A stretch of 41,068 nt of DNA from an uncultured Treponema sp. (GCA_937894335.1 CALCRU010000026.1:1-41068); one strand, 5' to 3'. Positions 16,421 to 24,793 are shown, counted from the first letter of the stretch. Numbers and translations: made by a program. The notes: generated by a model from the sequence alone, not told the origin.

Positions 16421-17082
16421 TAGAAATAAAAAGCATTACAAAAAGTTTTTTTTCCCCACGCGGGGTTATTAAAGTGCTTGACGATTTTTCGCTTGTAATA
16501 AACGACGGAGCTTTTTTAGGCGTAGAAGGAAAGTCAGGGGCAGGAAAGTCCACCCTTATTTCTTTGATTGCAGGACTACAGAAGCCTGACAGCGGAAGCA
16601 TTCTCTATGCAAACAGAGACGGCTCCGTTACCGACATTTTTTCTCTTGACGACAAGGAGCTTAGCCTGTTCAGAAACAGGAACATTGGGTTTGTCTCGCA
16701 GGAGCAGAGCTTTCTTGAAAACCTTACCGTCTTTGACAATGTACGCCTTCCGTATTTTTTAGATGACAGCCAGAAAAAGGATGCGGCCTTTATAAACGAG
16801 CGGGCAAGGTATCTTCTTAACGAGCTTGGTATAGCCCATTTGGAAAAGAGCTGGCCCAGGGAGCTTTCTGGTGGGGAGAATCACCGTGTGCTTATAGCGC
16901 GCGCACTTATAAACAATCCCGATACAGTTATTGCTGACGAGCCTACGGAATCCGTAGACGAGGAAAGAACCGAGCAGATTGTTCGCATTTTTAAAAGCGT
17001 TGCCGCATCCGGTAAGACCGTCATACTTGTAAGCCATGACAAATCAGTTCTTGCCGAATGCGACGAGTGCGTGTCTCTTTAA
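16417..17082 (+). CDS. LolD/MacB-type ABC ATPase with altered signature
   Basis: This 221-aa protein partners the upstream FtsX-like permease. Walker A is GKSGAGKST and the Q-loop region is IGFVSQEQSF. The signature reads LSGGENHRV instead of the usual LSGGQQQRV. Walker B is DTVIADEPTESVDEE, with ESVD where family members have GNLD. The H-loop is LVSHD. Catalytic residues are kept, so it should be active. The start overlaps the permease stop by ATGA. It is the last gene of the six-gene rightward operon and ends 21 nt from the convergent PLP enzyme gene. Confidence 0.85.
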   Translation: MIEIKSITKSFFSPRGVIKVLDDFSLVINDGAFLGVEGKSGAGKSTLISLIAGLQKPDSGSILYANRDGSVTDIFSLDDKELSLFRNRNIGFVSQEQSFLENLTVFDNVRLPYFLDDSQKKDAAFINERARYLLNELGIAHLEKSWPRELSGGENHRVLIARALINNPDTVIADEPTESVDEERTEQIVRIFKSVAASGKTVILVSHDKSVLAECDECVSL

Positions 17083-17103
17083 GGAGGGTCTCTTTAGAGG
17101 CTG

Positions 17104-18255
17104 TTATTCCAATGCCTGCGCAAGGTCTGCAATAAGGTCGTCTGCGTTTTCAAGTCCTACAGAAAGCCTTAATGTTGAAGGAGTTATTCCGTTCTTAAGG
17201 CGAAGCTCCTCCGGCACATCTGCGTGTGTCTGCGTCGTCGGGTAAGTGATAAGAGTTTCCACACCGCCAAGACTTTCCGCATATTTAATCAGATTCACTT
17301 TGCTTAAGACAGAGAGCGCTTTTTCTGTGCTTGTCGCTCTGAATGTTAACATAGAGCCGAAGCCGCGCGACTGCTTTTTTGTTATCTCGTAACCTGGATG
17401 CTCTTTAAGCCCCGGGTAGATTACGCTTTCTACATTCTTCTGCGTCTTAAGCCATTCTGCAATTTTTTGCGCCGTCTGCTCAGATTTCTCCATGCGCACC
17501 GCAAGAGTTTTTATTCCGCGCAGCAAAAGCCAACTGTCGAACGGAGAAAGTCCTGCGCCTGTTGTCTTTATAAAAAAGCGAAGACGCTCCTGAACCTCTG
17601 CATTGTTGGTTACGATAAAGCCTGCAAGAGTGTCGTTGTGTCCTGCTAGGAATTTTGTTCCGCTGTGAATTACAATGTCCGCTCCTAAATCAAGAGGATT
17701 CTGAAAGTAGGGCGACATGAATGTGTTGTCTACGATAAGGTGAATGCCGTGTGCCTTTGCCAGAGCTGCAGTCTTTGCAATGTCGGTAACATTCATCATG
17801 GGGTTTGTGGGCGTTTCTATGTAGATTGCCTTTGTGTCCTTTGTAATAAGAGGCTCAAGGTTCTCTGCGGAGCAGTTTGCTCGCGTAAATTTAATTCCGT
17901 TTTTTACAGAGATGTTGTCGAACAGCCTAATTGTTCCGCCGTACAAATCAGAGTCCACGATAAGATGGTCACCCGGTTTGAACAGCTCCATAAGAAGCGT
18001 GATTGCAGCCATTCCCGTAGAAAGTGCAAAAGCATCAGTGCCATGCTCAAGAGAGCATACAATTTTTTCCAGCTGCTCCCTCGTAGGATTCTGAAGCCGC
18101 GAATAGTCGAAGCCTGAGCTTTTTCCTACAGCAGGGTGCGCGTAGGTTGCTGTTTGATAAATAGGAAAGCTGATTGAGCCGTAGTGCTTACAGTTTGCAA
18201 TGTCTTCCTTTTCGTTTTCCAAGTGGATGCATTTTGTTTCGATTGATAAGGGCAT
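17104..18255 (-). CDS. Cystathionine gamma-synthase/lyase-family PLP enzyme
   Basis: The protein has 383 aa. The PLP lysine is K201 in HSGTKFLAGHND, and the family segments SLEHGTDAFALSTGMAAIT, SDLYGGTIRLF and IVDNTFMSPYFQNPL are present. The family includes MetB, MetC, MGL and the O-acyl-homoserine sulfhydrylases, and sequence by eye does not decide between them. It is the last gene of the NifB-NifX-NifH operon, 21 nt after NifH, with AGGAGG upstream. Co-transcription with nitrogenase-like maturation genes suggests that it handles sulfide, methanethiol or cystathionine arising from the reductase (inference). Confidence 0.85.
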   Translation of the reverse strand: MPLSIETKCIHLENEKEDIANCKHYGSISFPIYQTATYAHPAVGKSSGFDYSRLQNPTREQLEKIVCSLEHGTDAFALSTGMAAITLLMELFKPGDHLIVDSDLYGGTIRLFDNISVKNGIKFTRANCSAENLEPLITKDTKAIYIETPTNPMMNVTDIAKTAALAKAHGIHLIVDNTFMSPYFQNPLDLGADIVIHSGTKFLAGHNDTLAGFIVTNNAEVQERLRFFIKTTGAGLSPFDSWLLLRGIKTLAVRMEKSEQTAQKIAEWLKTQKNVESVIYPGLKEHPGYEITKKQSRGFGSMLTFRATSTEKALSVLSKVNLIKYAESLGGVETLITYPTTQTHADVPEELRLKNGITPSTLRLSVGLENADDLIADLAQALE

Positions 18256-18276
18256 GGCTGCCGCCTCCTGTTTATG

Positions 18277-19125
18277 CTAAATCTTGTAGTCGTCCGCCAT
18301 ATCCATAAGACCGTATTCAAGAAGAATCTGCTCAAGGCGTTCCTGCGTCATAGGAGTAGGAATTGTGAACATTGTGTTGTTGATTACAGCCTCCGCAAGG
18401 TTGCGGTATTCGTTTGCCTGATTTGAGTCGGGCTTGTATTCGATTACTGTCTTGCGGTTTATTTCTGCACGCTGAACTATGTTGTCTCTTGGAACAAAAT
18501 ACAGAAGCTGTGTTCCCAGTTCTTTGCTGAACGCACGAAGAAGGTCAAGTTCCCGGTCTACATTGCGACTGTTGCAGATTATTCCGCCCAGTCTTACTCC
18601 TCCTGCCTTTGCGTAACGGCTTATTCCCTTTGCAATGTTGTTGGCGGCATAGAGGGCCATCATTTCTCCTGAGGCAACTATATAGATTTCCTTAGCCTTT
18701 CCCTCTCGAATAGGCATAGCAAAGCCTCCGCATACGACATCACCCAGAACATCGTAAAATACAAAGTCAAGGTCATCAGTGTATGCGCCAAGATTTTCCA
18801 GCATGTTGATTGAAGTTATTATTCCGCGTCCTGCACAGCCTACACCAGGCTCGGGTCCGCCTGATTCAACGCATCTTGTTCCTCCGAAGCCGGTGCGCAT
18901 TATGCGGTCAAGCTCTACATTTTCGCCTTCGTCGCGGATTGTGTCCAGTACGGTTTTTTGTGCAAGTCCGCCGAGCAAAAGACGGGTAGAGTCTGCCTTA
19001 GGGTCGCAGCCTACAACCATTACTTTTTTTCCGTGCTCCACAAGTCCTGCGGTAAGATTCTGCGTTGTGGTGGATTTTCCTATTCCGCCTTTTCCGTAGA
19101 TTGCAATTTGTCTTAGTTCTGCCAT
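18277..19125 (-). CDS. nifH: NifH-type Fe protein (nitrogenase-like reductase)
   Basis: The protein has 282 aa from the ATG at 19125, chosen for AAGGAG at good spacing and because MAELRQIAIYGKGGIGKST then starts where NifH starts. It is close to canonical NifH. The P-loop is GKGGIGKST, the [4Fe-4S] ligands C97 and C132 stand at the same numbers as in Azotobacter NifH, Arg100 is kept in GCAGRG, and the switch II stretch is YDVLGDVVCGGFAMPIR. It should hydrolyse ATP to pass electrons to the NifDK-like proteins. It is the only NifH in the window, so it probably serves all three pairs and perhaps NifB-dependent maturation. It is third in the NifB operon. Confidence 0.92.
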   Translation of the reverse strand: MAELRQIAIYGKGGIGKSTTTQNLTAGLVEHGKKVMVVGCDPKADSTRLLLGGLAQKTVLDTIRDEGENVELDRIMRTGFGGTRCVESGGPEPGVGCAGRGIITSINMLENLGAYTDDLDFVFYDVLGDVVCGGFAMPIREGKAKEIYIVASGEMMALYAANNIAKGISRYAKAGGVRLGGIICNSRNVDRELDLLRAFSKELGTQLLYFVPRDNIVQRAEINRKTVIEYKPDSNQANEYRNLAEAVINNTMFTIPTPMTQERLEQILLEYGLMDMADDYKI

Positions 19126-19138
19126 TGTAGTCTCCTTA

Positions 19139-19501
19139 TTAGTTAAACAGGCCTTGAACCTGATTGTACTTCCATATTTTATATATTGCCTCTTCAACTG
19201 TTCCCGGAAGCTCCATTGCTGTTATTCCGTGAGAAGCAAGGCTTGAAGCTGCGCCGTTACCTATTCTGCTTGCGCATACATAGCGGCAGTCCGCAAACTG
19301 TGCTGTGCTCTGCTCCATGAGCGGTTTGATGTGGCTTCCGTCCATGCATACAGGAGTTACCTTTCGGCTTTCTATAAAATCGTATCCTTCTGCATCGTCT
19401 ACAGCATATATAAAAAATTCTTCTGCCCTTCCGTAGTGGACATTGACATTTATGCCGTCTGACGAAGCAAGGGCAACTTTGTATTTAGAAAAATCATCCA
19501 T
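19139..19501 (-). CDS. NifX/NifY-like FeMo-cofactor-binding family protein
   Basis: This 120-aa single-domain protein belongs to the dinitrogenase iron-molybdenum cofactor family. The family pattern is visible as ALASSDGINVNVHYGRAEEFFIY and GITAMELPGTVEEAI. Cysteines C52, C72 and C76 could hold a cluster. NifX-type proteins carry or store the NifB product. In many organisms this domain is fused to the NifB C-terminus. Here it is a separate gene overlapping the NifB stop by 8 bp and followed 13 bp later by NifH. It should act as a cofactor carrier (inference from family). Confidence 0.82.
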   Translation of the reverse strand: MDDFSKYKVALASSDGINVNVHYGRAEEFFIYAVDDAEGYDFIESRKVTPVCMDGSHIKPLMEQSTAQFADCRYVCASRIGNGAASSLASHGITAMELPGTVEEAIYKIWKYNQVQGLFN

Positions 19502-20366
19502 GAGAAAAGTTTTCCTTTATGCTTCCTAAGTTTGCATACAAAAGCTGCGAGTATTCGCTCCTTCCTGGAACGCCTACCGCATCTGCGCGGCAGTGGTTGC
19601 AGTGAAGGAACAGCGTGATGTGCTTTGCAGCCGCCGCCCTTGCCGCGTGAATCTGTGCGCAGGTGGGAGCAGGCTCGTCCTTGAGCTTTGCAGTGGGAAT
19701 AAGCGGAATTATGTTGTACTTTGTTGCGCCCGCTTCTTTAACAGCCTTTGCAATTTCTTCTATGTGCGAGCCGTTTATGCGGGGAACAAGAACTGTGTTA
19801 ACCTTTACTGTTATTCCAGCCGAAGAAACTTTCTTAATTCCTTCCAACTGATTTTTTATGAGAATGGAGGCTCCTTCTTCACCTTCAATTTTTTTTCCGT
19901 GATAGATTATGTAGTCGTTGAGCTCTGCCTCTATCTTGGGGTCAACCGCGTTTACTGTTACGGTTAAAGTGTCTACTCCTGCCTTTACGATTTCGTCCGC
20001 TTTTTCAGAAAGCAGAAGTCCGTTGGTGCTCATGCATTTTATAAGCTGAGGAAATTCCTTTTTTATAAGGCGGAAGGTTTTTAGCGCGTTGTTGCTTGCA
20101 AGAGTGTCTCCCGGTCCTGCAATGCCTGCAACCTTGATGTCTGGACTTATTTCCAATGCCTTTGCCACCAGCGGAACTGCTTCCTCAGGCTTTAAGACTT
20201 TTCCTGTTACGCCGGGGCGATTTTCTGTTGTGTTAAGGCTGCGTTCGCAGAAGCGGCATGCAATGTTACATCCAGGGCAAACTGGAAGATGTATGCGACC
20301 AGTGTGAGCTCTTCCCTGTCCAAAGCAGGGATGGTTCTGCTGTATTTCTTGAAAGCTCTTTGCCAT
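19494..20366 (-). CDS. nifB: NifB-type radical SAM FeS-core maturase
   Basis: The protein has 290 aa, the length of NifB without a NifX tail. The radical SAM cysteines are C33, C37 and C40 in PGCNIACRFCERS. C14 in NHPCF and the C-terminal CNHCRADAVG supply the extra cluster ligands expected of NifB. GIAGPGDTLA is the NifB SAM-binding motif. NifB builds the carbide-centred [8Fe-9S-C] core used by nitrogenases. Its presence implies that at least one NifDK-like pair carries such a core rather than only cubane clusters. It is first in an operon with NifX, NifH and a Cys/Met-metabolism PLP enzyme. Confidence 0.92.
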   Translation of the reverse strand: MAKSFQEIQQNHPCFGQGRAHTGRIHLPVCPGCNIACRFCERSLNTTENRPGVTGKVLKPEEAVPLVAKALEISPDIKVAGIAGPGDTLASNNALKTFRLIKKEFPQLIKCMSTNGLLLSEKADEIVKAGVDTLTVTVNAVDPKIEAELNDYIIYHGKKIEGEEGASILIKNQLEGIKKVSSAGITVKVNTVLVPRINGSHIEEIAKAVKEAGATKYNIIPLIPTAKLKDEPAPTCAQIHAARAAAAKHITLFLHCNHCRADAVGVPGRSEYSQLLYANLGSIKENFSHG

Positions 20367-20375
20367 GCCTTACGC

Positions 20376-20427
20376 TCCTTTCCCTATCTAAAAAAAACAT
20401 AGTAAAATACTAGGGATTTAGTGCAAA
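20376..20427 (-). promoter_or_regulatory. NifB operon promoter region with operator-like site
   Basis: On the minus strand a -35 TTGCAC, 16-bp spacer and -10 TACTAT can be read. CATAGTAAAATACTAGG (20398-20414, plus-strand reading) is a variant of the 17-bp operator overlapping spacer and -10. On the minus strand it reads CCTAGTATTTTACTATG and matches the Rrf2-2 copy at 12 of 17 positions. The match is moderate. Confidence 0.45.
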
Positions 20428-20443
20428 AAAAAATTAAACAACT

Positions 20444-20481
20444 GCACTCCCTCTTAGAAAAAAAACTAAAAGGGGGAGTGC
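20444..20481 (-). terminator. Terminator downstream of cysK
   Basis: The stem GCACTCCC/GGGAGTGC, extended by imperfect pairing, encloses an A/T-rich loop. On the minus strand it is followed by a T-rich run. It separates cysK from the NifB operon. Confidence 0.7.
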
Positions 20482-20493
20482 GTCCAAACAAAA

Positions 20494-21432
20494 TCAGTTG
20501 CCGCTAAAAAGGGGAGTTGAAAGGTAGCGGTCTCCTGAATCCGGAAGAAGTGCTACAATAACTTTCCCCTTGTTTTCTGGTCTTTCTGCAAGAATGCGTG
20601 CTGCCTTAAGGGCTGCTCCTGAAGAAATTCCTACAAGGATTCCTTCGCTCTGAGCAAACAGTCTGCCTTCTGCAAATGCGTCATCGTTTTCGATGGGAAG
20701 GATTTCGTCATAGATTTTTGTGTTAAGGACATCAGGAATGAATCCTGCACCTATGCCCTGAATCTTATGAGGACCTGCTTCTCCCTTTGAAAGTACTGGA
20801 CTTGTTGCTGGCTCAACTGCCACAATTTTTACATTGGGATTTTTTTCCTTAAGGAATTCTCCCACGCCTGTAACTGTTCCGCCAGTTCCGACTCCTGCTA
20901 CAAAAATATCTACCTTGCCGTCTGTCTGTTCCCAGATTTCGGGTCCTGTAGTTTTTTTATGGATTGCAGGGTTAGCAGGATTTACAAACTGTCCCGGGAT
21001 TATGCTTCCTGGTGTGGCAGCGTGAAGTTCTTCTGCCTTTGCAATGGCTCCCTTCATTCCTTTTGCGCCTTCGGTAAGTACGATTTCGGCACCATATGCC
21101 TTAAGAAGGTTTCGTCTTTCTACACTCATTGTCTCGGGCAGGGTCAGGATTGCCTTGTATCCTTTGGCAGCTGCAACTGCCGCTAGACCGATTCCTGTGT
21201 TTCCGCTTGTAGGCTCTATGATTGTTGCGCCCGGTTTAAGGATGCCCTTCTTTTCCGCATCCTCTATCATTGCAAGTGCAACACGGTCCTTTACGCTTCC
21301 TGCCGGATTAAGGTATTCCAACTTTGCAAGAATGGTTGCGTCTTTGATTCCTGCTTTTTTTGCATAGCCGTTAAGCTGCAAGATGGGTGTTTTTCCAATC
21401 AGTTCCAGTGAACTCTGTTTGATGTCGCTCAT
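20494..21432 (-). CDS. cysK: Cysteine synthase (O-acetylserine sulfhydrylase)
   Basis: This 312-aa protein is a canonical CysK. The PLP lysine is K48 in NPAGSVKDR, the substrate loop is PTSGNTGIG, the phosphate loop is GVGTGGT, and the IQGIGAGFIP active-site segment is intact, unlike in the two divergent homologues in the island. It makes cysteine from O-acetylserine and sulfide. It is monocistronic, with its own promoter carrying two operator copies and a terminator behind it. In Firmicutes CysK also binds the Rrf2 regulator CymR. Two Rrf2 genes in this window make a similar arrangement possible (inference). A start ATG with GGAGG upstream is clear. Confidence 0.93.
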   Translation of the reverse strand: MSDIKQSSLELIGKTPILQLNGYAKKAGIKDATILAKLEYLNPAGSVKDRVALAMIEDAEKKGILKPGATIIEPTSGNTGIGLAAVAAAKGYKAILTLPETMSVERRNLLKAYGAEIVLTEGAKGMKGAIAKAEELHAATPGSIIPGQFVNPANPAIHKKTTGPEIWEQTDGKVDIFVAGVGTGGTVTGVGEFLKEKNPNVKIVAVEPATSPVLSKGEAGPHKIQGIGAGFIPDVLNTKIYDEILPIENDDAFAEGRLFAQSEGILVGISSGAALKAARILAERPENKGKVIVALLPDSGDRYLSTPLFSGN

Positions 21433-21467
21433 AATAATTCCTCCAAAGTGTCTGTTTAAGTTTTATT

Positions 21468-21484
21468 CCTACCTAACTAGTGGG
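21468..21484. promoter_or_regulatory. Operator copy downstream of the cysK start point
   Basis: CCTACCTAACTAGTGGG is a variant copy of the 17-bp site, 46 bp centre-to-centre from the copy at 21514-21530. It would lie in the 5' leader of cysK. Confidence 0.6.
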
Positions 21485-21497
21485 TATTTTCAAGTTG

Positions 21498-21526
21498 AGT
21501 ATACGGGGTATTTCCTAGTTTGTCAA
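21498..21526 (-). promoter_or_regulatory. cysK promoter
   Basis: On the minus strand: TTGACA (21526-21521), 17-bp spacer, TATACT (21503-21498). The -35 is embedded in an operator copy. Confidence 0.8.
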
Positions 21527-21530
21527 TAGG
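21514..21530. promoter_or_regulatory. Operator copy over the cysK -35
   Basis: CCTAGTTTGTCAATAGG is identical to the copy at 28703-28719. The identity extends over 31 bp (21505-21535 and 28694-28724). Confidence 0.75.
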
Positions 21531-21545
21531 TTTTTAACTTTTTTT

Positions 21546-22835
21546 TTACAGATTGTCGTACAGGTCCTCCGTAAAGGTAAGGCTTCCCCTGTAGCCGCAG
21601 TAGGTTCTGTTGAATACAAGACGCTCGTTCATGGGGAATGTCGCGTTAAGAAACTGAATGCCTGCTTCCAGCGCGACTTCCTTTTCGTTTGTGCTGCCCA
21701 CTAAAAGAGTTATGTCGCTCGGCTCGTTTTTTACAGCCTGATTTATTTCCCACTGGTCGCTTGCAAATACAACGCGAGGTGCCTCGGCATACTCAAGCTC
21801 CGTTACGGCTTTTATAATGCGCTCCTTGTCTTCTGGGCGGAATATAGGCTCCGTAATGATTACAAGAACAGGAGTAAAGCTGTAGTCGTTTGCAAGATAG
21901 CGCGTGATGGCGATTGCACTGGAGGCATCTCCTGCTACGGCAAAGCGTTTCCAGCTTAGGACTCCTATTGCCTGCGCAAGGTAGCGGTAGACATAGCTTT
22001 CTTCCTCGTCTATGACCCTTTGCGTAAGCTCTCTGTCTAGCGAAAGCTTTTCTGCAACAGCCCTTACGAATGCGCTTGTGTCTGTTGCTCCGATTGGTGC
22101 GAACGGAAACCTTAGCGAGGGAACTGCAAACTTTTCCTCGAACTTTTTTGCAGGCCCCTTGAAAAGCCACGGGTTCACTATGATGTTAAGAGCTGCCTCT
22201 GCACAATGCTCCACCGCCTCCAAGCCCTGCTGCTTTGTAAAGAAGGTGTTTACCGTAAGCCCCAGCTTGGAAAGAATTCTGTCAAGCTCCTCCAGTGTGC
22301 CGCTCCAGAACGGGTCGTGGTAAGGCACTATGCCGAATATGTTCACCAGCTTGGGATTCTTCTTTTCGGGAGCCTTTATTACCTGCTCTATGAATGTGTT
22401 CCAAACTGTTTCGTAGCCGAGGTTTGAGTCTCCTGCAAAGCCGGGGGTGTCTATGGCGTAAACCTTATGCCCCTTCTCTGTAAATTCCTCTGTAACTGAT
22501 TTTATGTTGTCGCCTATGATTCCTGCCGTGCAGCCTGTAAGCACAAAGTATGCGTCCGCGTCGATTATGTCTATTGCGCCCTGAATGGTCGTGCGAAGCT
22601 TTTCCACTCCGCCGAAGACGACCTCCTTTTCAAGCATGTTGCTAGAGGGAAGCGACACTCCGCTTACGAAGCAGGAATGCTTTTTCCCGCTCTGTCCCTG
22701 CTCTGCAGCAGTTGTCTGCATACAGCAGCCGGGTCCTGAATGCAAAACGGGGCATACTCTGTCCAATGCGCCCAGAACAGAATTTATTCCTGCAAGCACA
22801 CAGCCGCCTCTGGGATTTTCTGTTATAAAAGACAT
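21546..22835 (-). CDS. Nitrogenase-like NifK-type subunit, pair 2
   Basis: The protein has 429 aa and is clearly divergent from the pair 1 and 3 subunits. P-cluster-type cysteines are C12 (GGCVLAG), C37 (HSGPGC) and C102 (TGCTAGIIGDN), with LEKEVVFGG between them. A CysCys doublet at 37-38 and a longer loop to C55 are unlike the paralogues. It starts 3 nt after the NifD2 stop and ends the six-gene leftward operon. It is the beta-type partner of NifD2. Whether this pair is the catalyst or a NifEN-like scaffold cannot be decided from the sequence alone. Confidence 0.85.
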   Translation of the reverse strand: MSFITENPRGGCVLAGINSVLGALDRVCPVLHSGPGCCMQTTAAEQGQSGKKHSCFVSGVSLPSSNMLEKEVVFGGVEKLRTTIQGAIDIIDADAYFVLTGCTAGIIGDNIKSVTEEFTEKGHKVYAIDTPGFAGDSNLGYETVWNTFIEQVIKAPEKKNPKLVNIFGIVPYHDPFWSGTLEELDRILSKLGLTVNTFFTKQQGLEAVEHCAEAALNIIVNPWLFKGPAKKFEEKFAVPSLRFPFAPIGATDTSAFVRAVAEKLSLDRELTQRVIDEEESYVYRYLAQAIGVLSWKRFAVAGDASSAIAITRYLANDYSFTPVLVIITEPIFRPEDKERIIKAVTELEYAEAPRVVFASDQWEINQAVKNEPSDITLLVGSTNEKEVALEAGIQFLNATFPMNERLVFNRTYCGYRGSLTFTEDLYDNL

Positions 22836-22838
22836 TTC

Positions 22839-24284
22839 TTATACCCCCACAATATATTTGAACGCGTCCTCTTCGTACCAGCTGTCCTTGTACGGAAGCT
22901 TTACATGAGACGCAAGTTTTTTATTAAAGCCGGGATTGCTCAGCTGGTCTGCGATTTTGTTTCCTAAGTATAAAAGTCCGTCGTAGCCCATTGTGGGGCG
23001 TTTTCCGTCCAGAACATGCGTTGTAGGAATGCCTAGCTTGGCCGCCCACTCTGGAACTCCGATGAATGCATCAGGCTGAAGCTTTTTTACAAGGTTGACC
23101 TGCTCGAAGGGCTGCATGTTCGCCACATCCACAATAAAGTCCTTGTGTATTCCGTTAAGATATTCAATGTCTGTCTGCGCGTCGTCGTCGTATGTCGGAG
23201 TCTCAAGACCTACAAGCTTCATTCCAAAGTCGTCTATTAGGGCCGCCGCTGCAAAGCTTCGTCCTGTACCTCCGCAGATAAAAACTCTTTTGCCCTCAAG
23301 CCTTTCGCGGATTTTTGCAACCAAAGGCTCTATGCGCGTATGCTCACGGGAAATTATTTCTTCCACCTCGGCTTCTTTTCCTAAAACCTTGGCGATTCCC
23401 CTGTACCATTTGTCCGTGTTTCTTATGCCGATTGGCATTACTGTGTGCGAGTAGGGAATGCCGTAGTCCTCCTGCAGCGTCTTCATGAATTCGTCGGCGA
23501 ACACCTTACAGATAGAAGTGGATGCAACCGCCTGAGGAATGCGCTGTATTTTTTCGAGCGAGCTGTAGAACGGAATGTAGTTTGCCTCTGCTCCTATAAG
23601 AGAAAGCATTCGCTCCATTTCCTTTTGGTCTGCATAGCTTACTGTAGTCGGAGCAAAAAGATTTACAAGATTTTTTACAGTCGGCTTCTTTTCCTTTTTG
23701 AGTATGTATTTGTTTATTGCAAGAAAGGCTGCGTCAAAGCCCGAGGCGCATACCTTTGATTTAAAGCCTTCACAGTGTATGGGGATTATTGTTCTTCCGC
23801 CGTATTCTTCAGAAAGACTTTCGCATATCGCGTCTATGTCGTCTCCTATTATGCCCGAGGCGCAGGAAGCATATACAAAGATGAGCTTGGGATTGTAGCG
23901 CTCAACAGCCTTCTGCACAGATTCCCTAAGCTTCTGCTCGCCGCCGAAGACGACGCTTTTCTGGTCAAGGTTCGTTACTATTATCCTCGGGTTTTGAATG
24001 TTCTTTACGCCTCTGTGCGCCTGTCCCACTCGGAACATATCGACCGCCATTATAGTGCAGCCCACGCAGCCCTGAGGAGAGTGGCTTATGAACACGGAAT
24101 CTTCAAGGCTCATAAGACATGCCATGCTGTTTATCTGCTGACATTGCAGCCCCTGAGCAAAACTGCGGTCGGCACGCTTAAGGCAGCCCTTTGCAAACTG
24201 CTTTTCAAATTCCGTGCTTGTGTTTCCCGCGTCGTTTATGCGTCCCGGTTTGCTTTCCCTGACGCCTGAATACTGTACTGCCAC
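22839..24284 (-). CDS. Nitrogenase-like NifD-type subunit, pair 2 (keeps both cofactor ligands)
   Basis: I chose GTG at 24284 because AAGGAG lies 6 nt upstream. The TTG 18 bp earlier has no ribosome site. The protein has 481 aa. P-cluster-type cysteines are C48, C73 (HSPQGC) and C141 (ASCASGIIGDD), and HCEGFKSK is present. C259 in STSICKVFAD aligns with Cys275 of NifD. H423 in TTHVLDGKRPTMGYDG aligns without gaps with the His442 that binds molybdenum in NifD. The Gln191/His195 positions are Cys and Phe. This is therefore the only one of the three alpha-type proteins with both endpoint ligands of an M-cluster. It is the best candidate for the catalytic subunit if pairs 1 and 3 are scaffolds, although the reverse is possible. 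Confidence 0.85.
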   Translation of the reverse strand: MAVQYSGVRESKPGRINDAGNTSTEFEKQFAKGCLKRADRSFAQGLQCQQINSMACLMSLEDSVFISHSPQGCVGCTIMAVDMFRVGQAHRGVKNIQNPRIIVTNLDQKSVVFGGEQKLRESVQKAVERYNPKLIFVYASCASGIIGDDIDAICESLSEEYGGRTIIPIHCEGFKSKVCASGFDAAFLAINKYILKKEKKPTVKNLVNLFAPTTVSYADQKEMERMLSLIGAEANYIPFYSSLEKIQRIPQAVASTSICKVFADEFMKTLQEDYGIPYSHTVMPIGIRNTDKWYRGIAKVLGKEAEVEEIISREHTRIEPLVAKIRERLEGKRVFICGGTGRSFAAAALIDDFGMKLVGLETPTYDDDAQTDIEYLNGIHKDFIVDVANMQPFEQVNLVKKLQPDAFIGVPEWAAKLGIPTTHVLDGKRPTMGYDGLLYLGNKIADQLSNPGFNKKLASHVKLPYKDSWYEEDAFKYIVGV

Positions 24285-24305
24285 TTTGAACTCCTTGTGC
24301 AAGGC

Positions 24306-24782
24306 TCAGCGCTTTGCAAGACTTATATGGTTGTCAATTTTGTAAAAGTACTGAGTTATTTTTTTTAGAGCGTCCTCTACGGCGCACTCCACATCAAAAC
24401 CGGCTATAGCTTTTTTTTCAAGCTGCTTCTGAACATTGAAGCCTATTTTTTTGCAGACTACAGCGCGGCAGTCGGAAAGGGACGCTACCTTTGCGGACTG
24501 TCCTGCGCCTCCTCCGCAGCCGCCGCCAGCACCTCCGCAGCCGCCGCCTGCGCCTGTGCCTCCTCCGCAGCCAGCGTCAGCGTTTCCGCAGCCAGTGCCA
24601 GCGCCTTCGCTGCCGGCATTCTGCTGTGAGTCCTGCGCAGTCTCTTCAGGAGCCGCTCTTGTTTCTGCAAAAGAAAAAGAAGCATCGTCCTCAACCCTGT
24701 AGATGCGGAACTCTGATGCCGCTCCAAAATGAATGTCAACTGTAGTTCCGTTGGACGAAGCCACTGCAATGTAATATGCCAA
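24306..24782 (-). CDS. NifX-like protein with Gly/Cys-rich insert
   Basis: I chose TTG at 24782 because AAGGAGG lies 6 nt upstream and the family start AYYIAVASSNGTTVDIHFG then begins at once. The upstream frame overlaps the NifK3 gene. The protein has 158 aa. Residues 1-45 and 95-145 are the two halves of a NifX-type domain (compare DIHFGAASEFRIY with NVHYGRAEEFFIY in the other NifX). Between them, residues 56-94 are almost only Gly, Ala and Cys, with C65, C72, C82 and C89 in GCG contexts. Further cysteines are C105, C110 and C133. It lies between pairs 3 and 2 in the operon. It is probably a cluster or cofactor carrier, and the insert may bind metal (inference). Confidence 0.78.
   Translation of the reverse strand: MAYYIAVASSNGTTVDIHFGAASEFRIYRVEDDASFSFAETRAAPEETAQDSQQNAGSEGAGTGCGNADAGCGGGTGAGGGCGGAGGGCGGGAGQSAKVASLSDCRAVVCKKIGFNVQKQLEKKAIAGFDVECAVEDALKKITQYFYKIDNHISLAKR
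24501..24617 (-). repeat. Degenerate in-frame repeat coding the Gly/Cys-rich insert
   Basis: Units such as CCTCCGCAGCCGCCGCC (plus-strand reading) recur with small variations and encode GGGCGG-type peptides. The pattern suggests growth by replication slippage, so insert length may vary between strains. Confidence 0.65.
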
Positions 24783-24793
24783 GCCTTTCCTCC

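Noticed and set aside
24501..24617. CRISPR or tandem noncoding repeat
   Set aside because: The repeats are in frame within a coding gene and have no uniform spacers. No CRISPR array or cas gene was seen in the window.
24436..24745. Pro/Arg-rich open frames opposite the Gly/Cys-rich NifX insert
   Set aside because: They arise from the GC-rich repeat read on the other strand. They have no start signals or domain.
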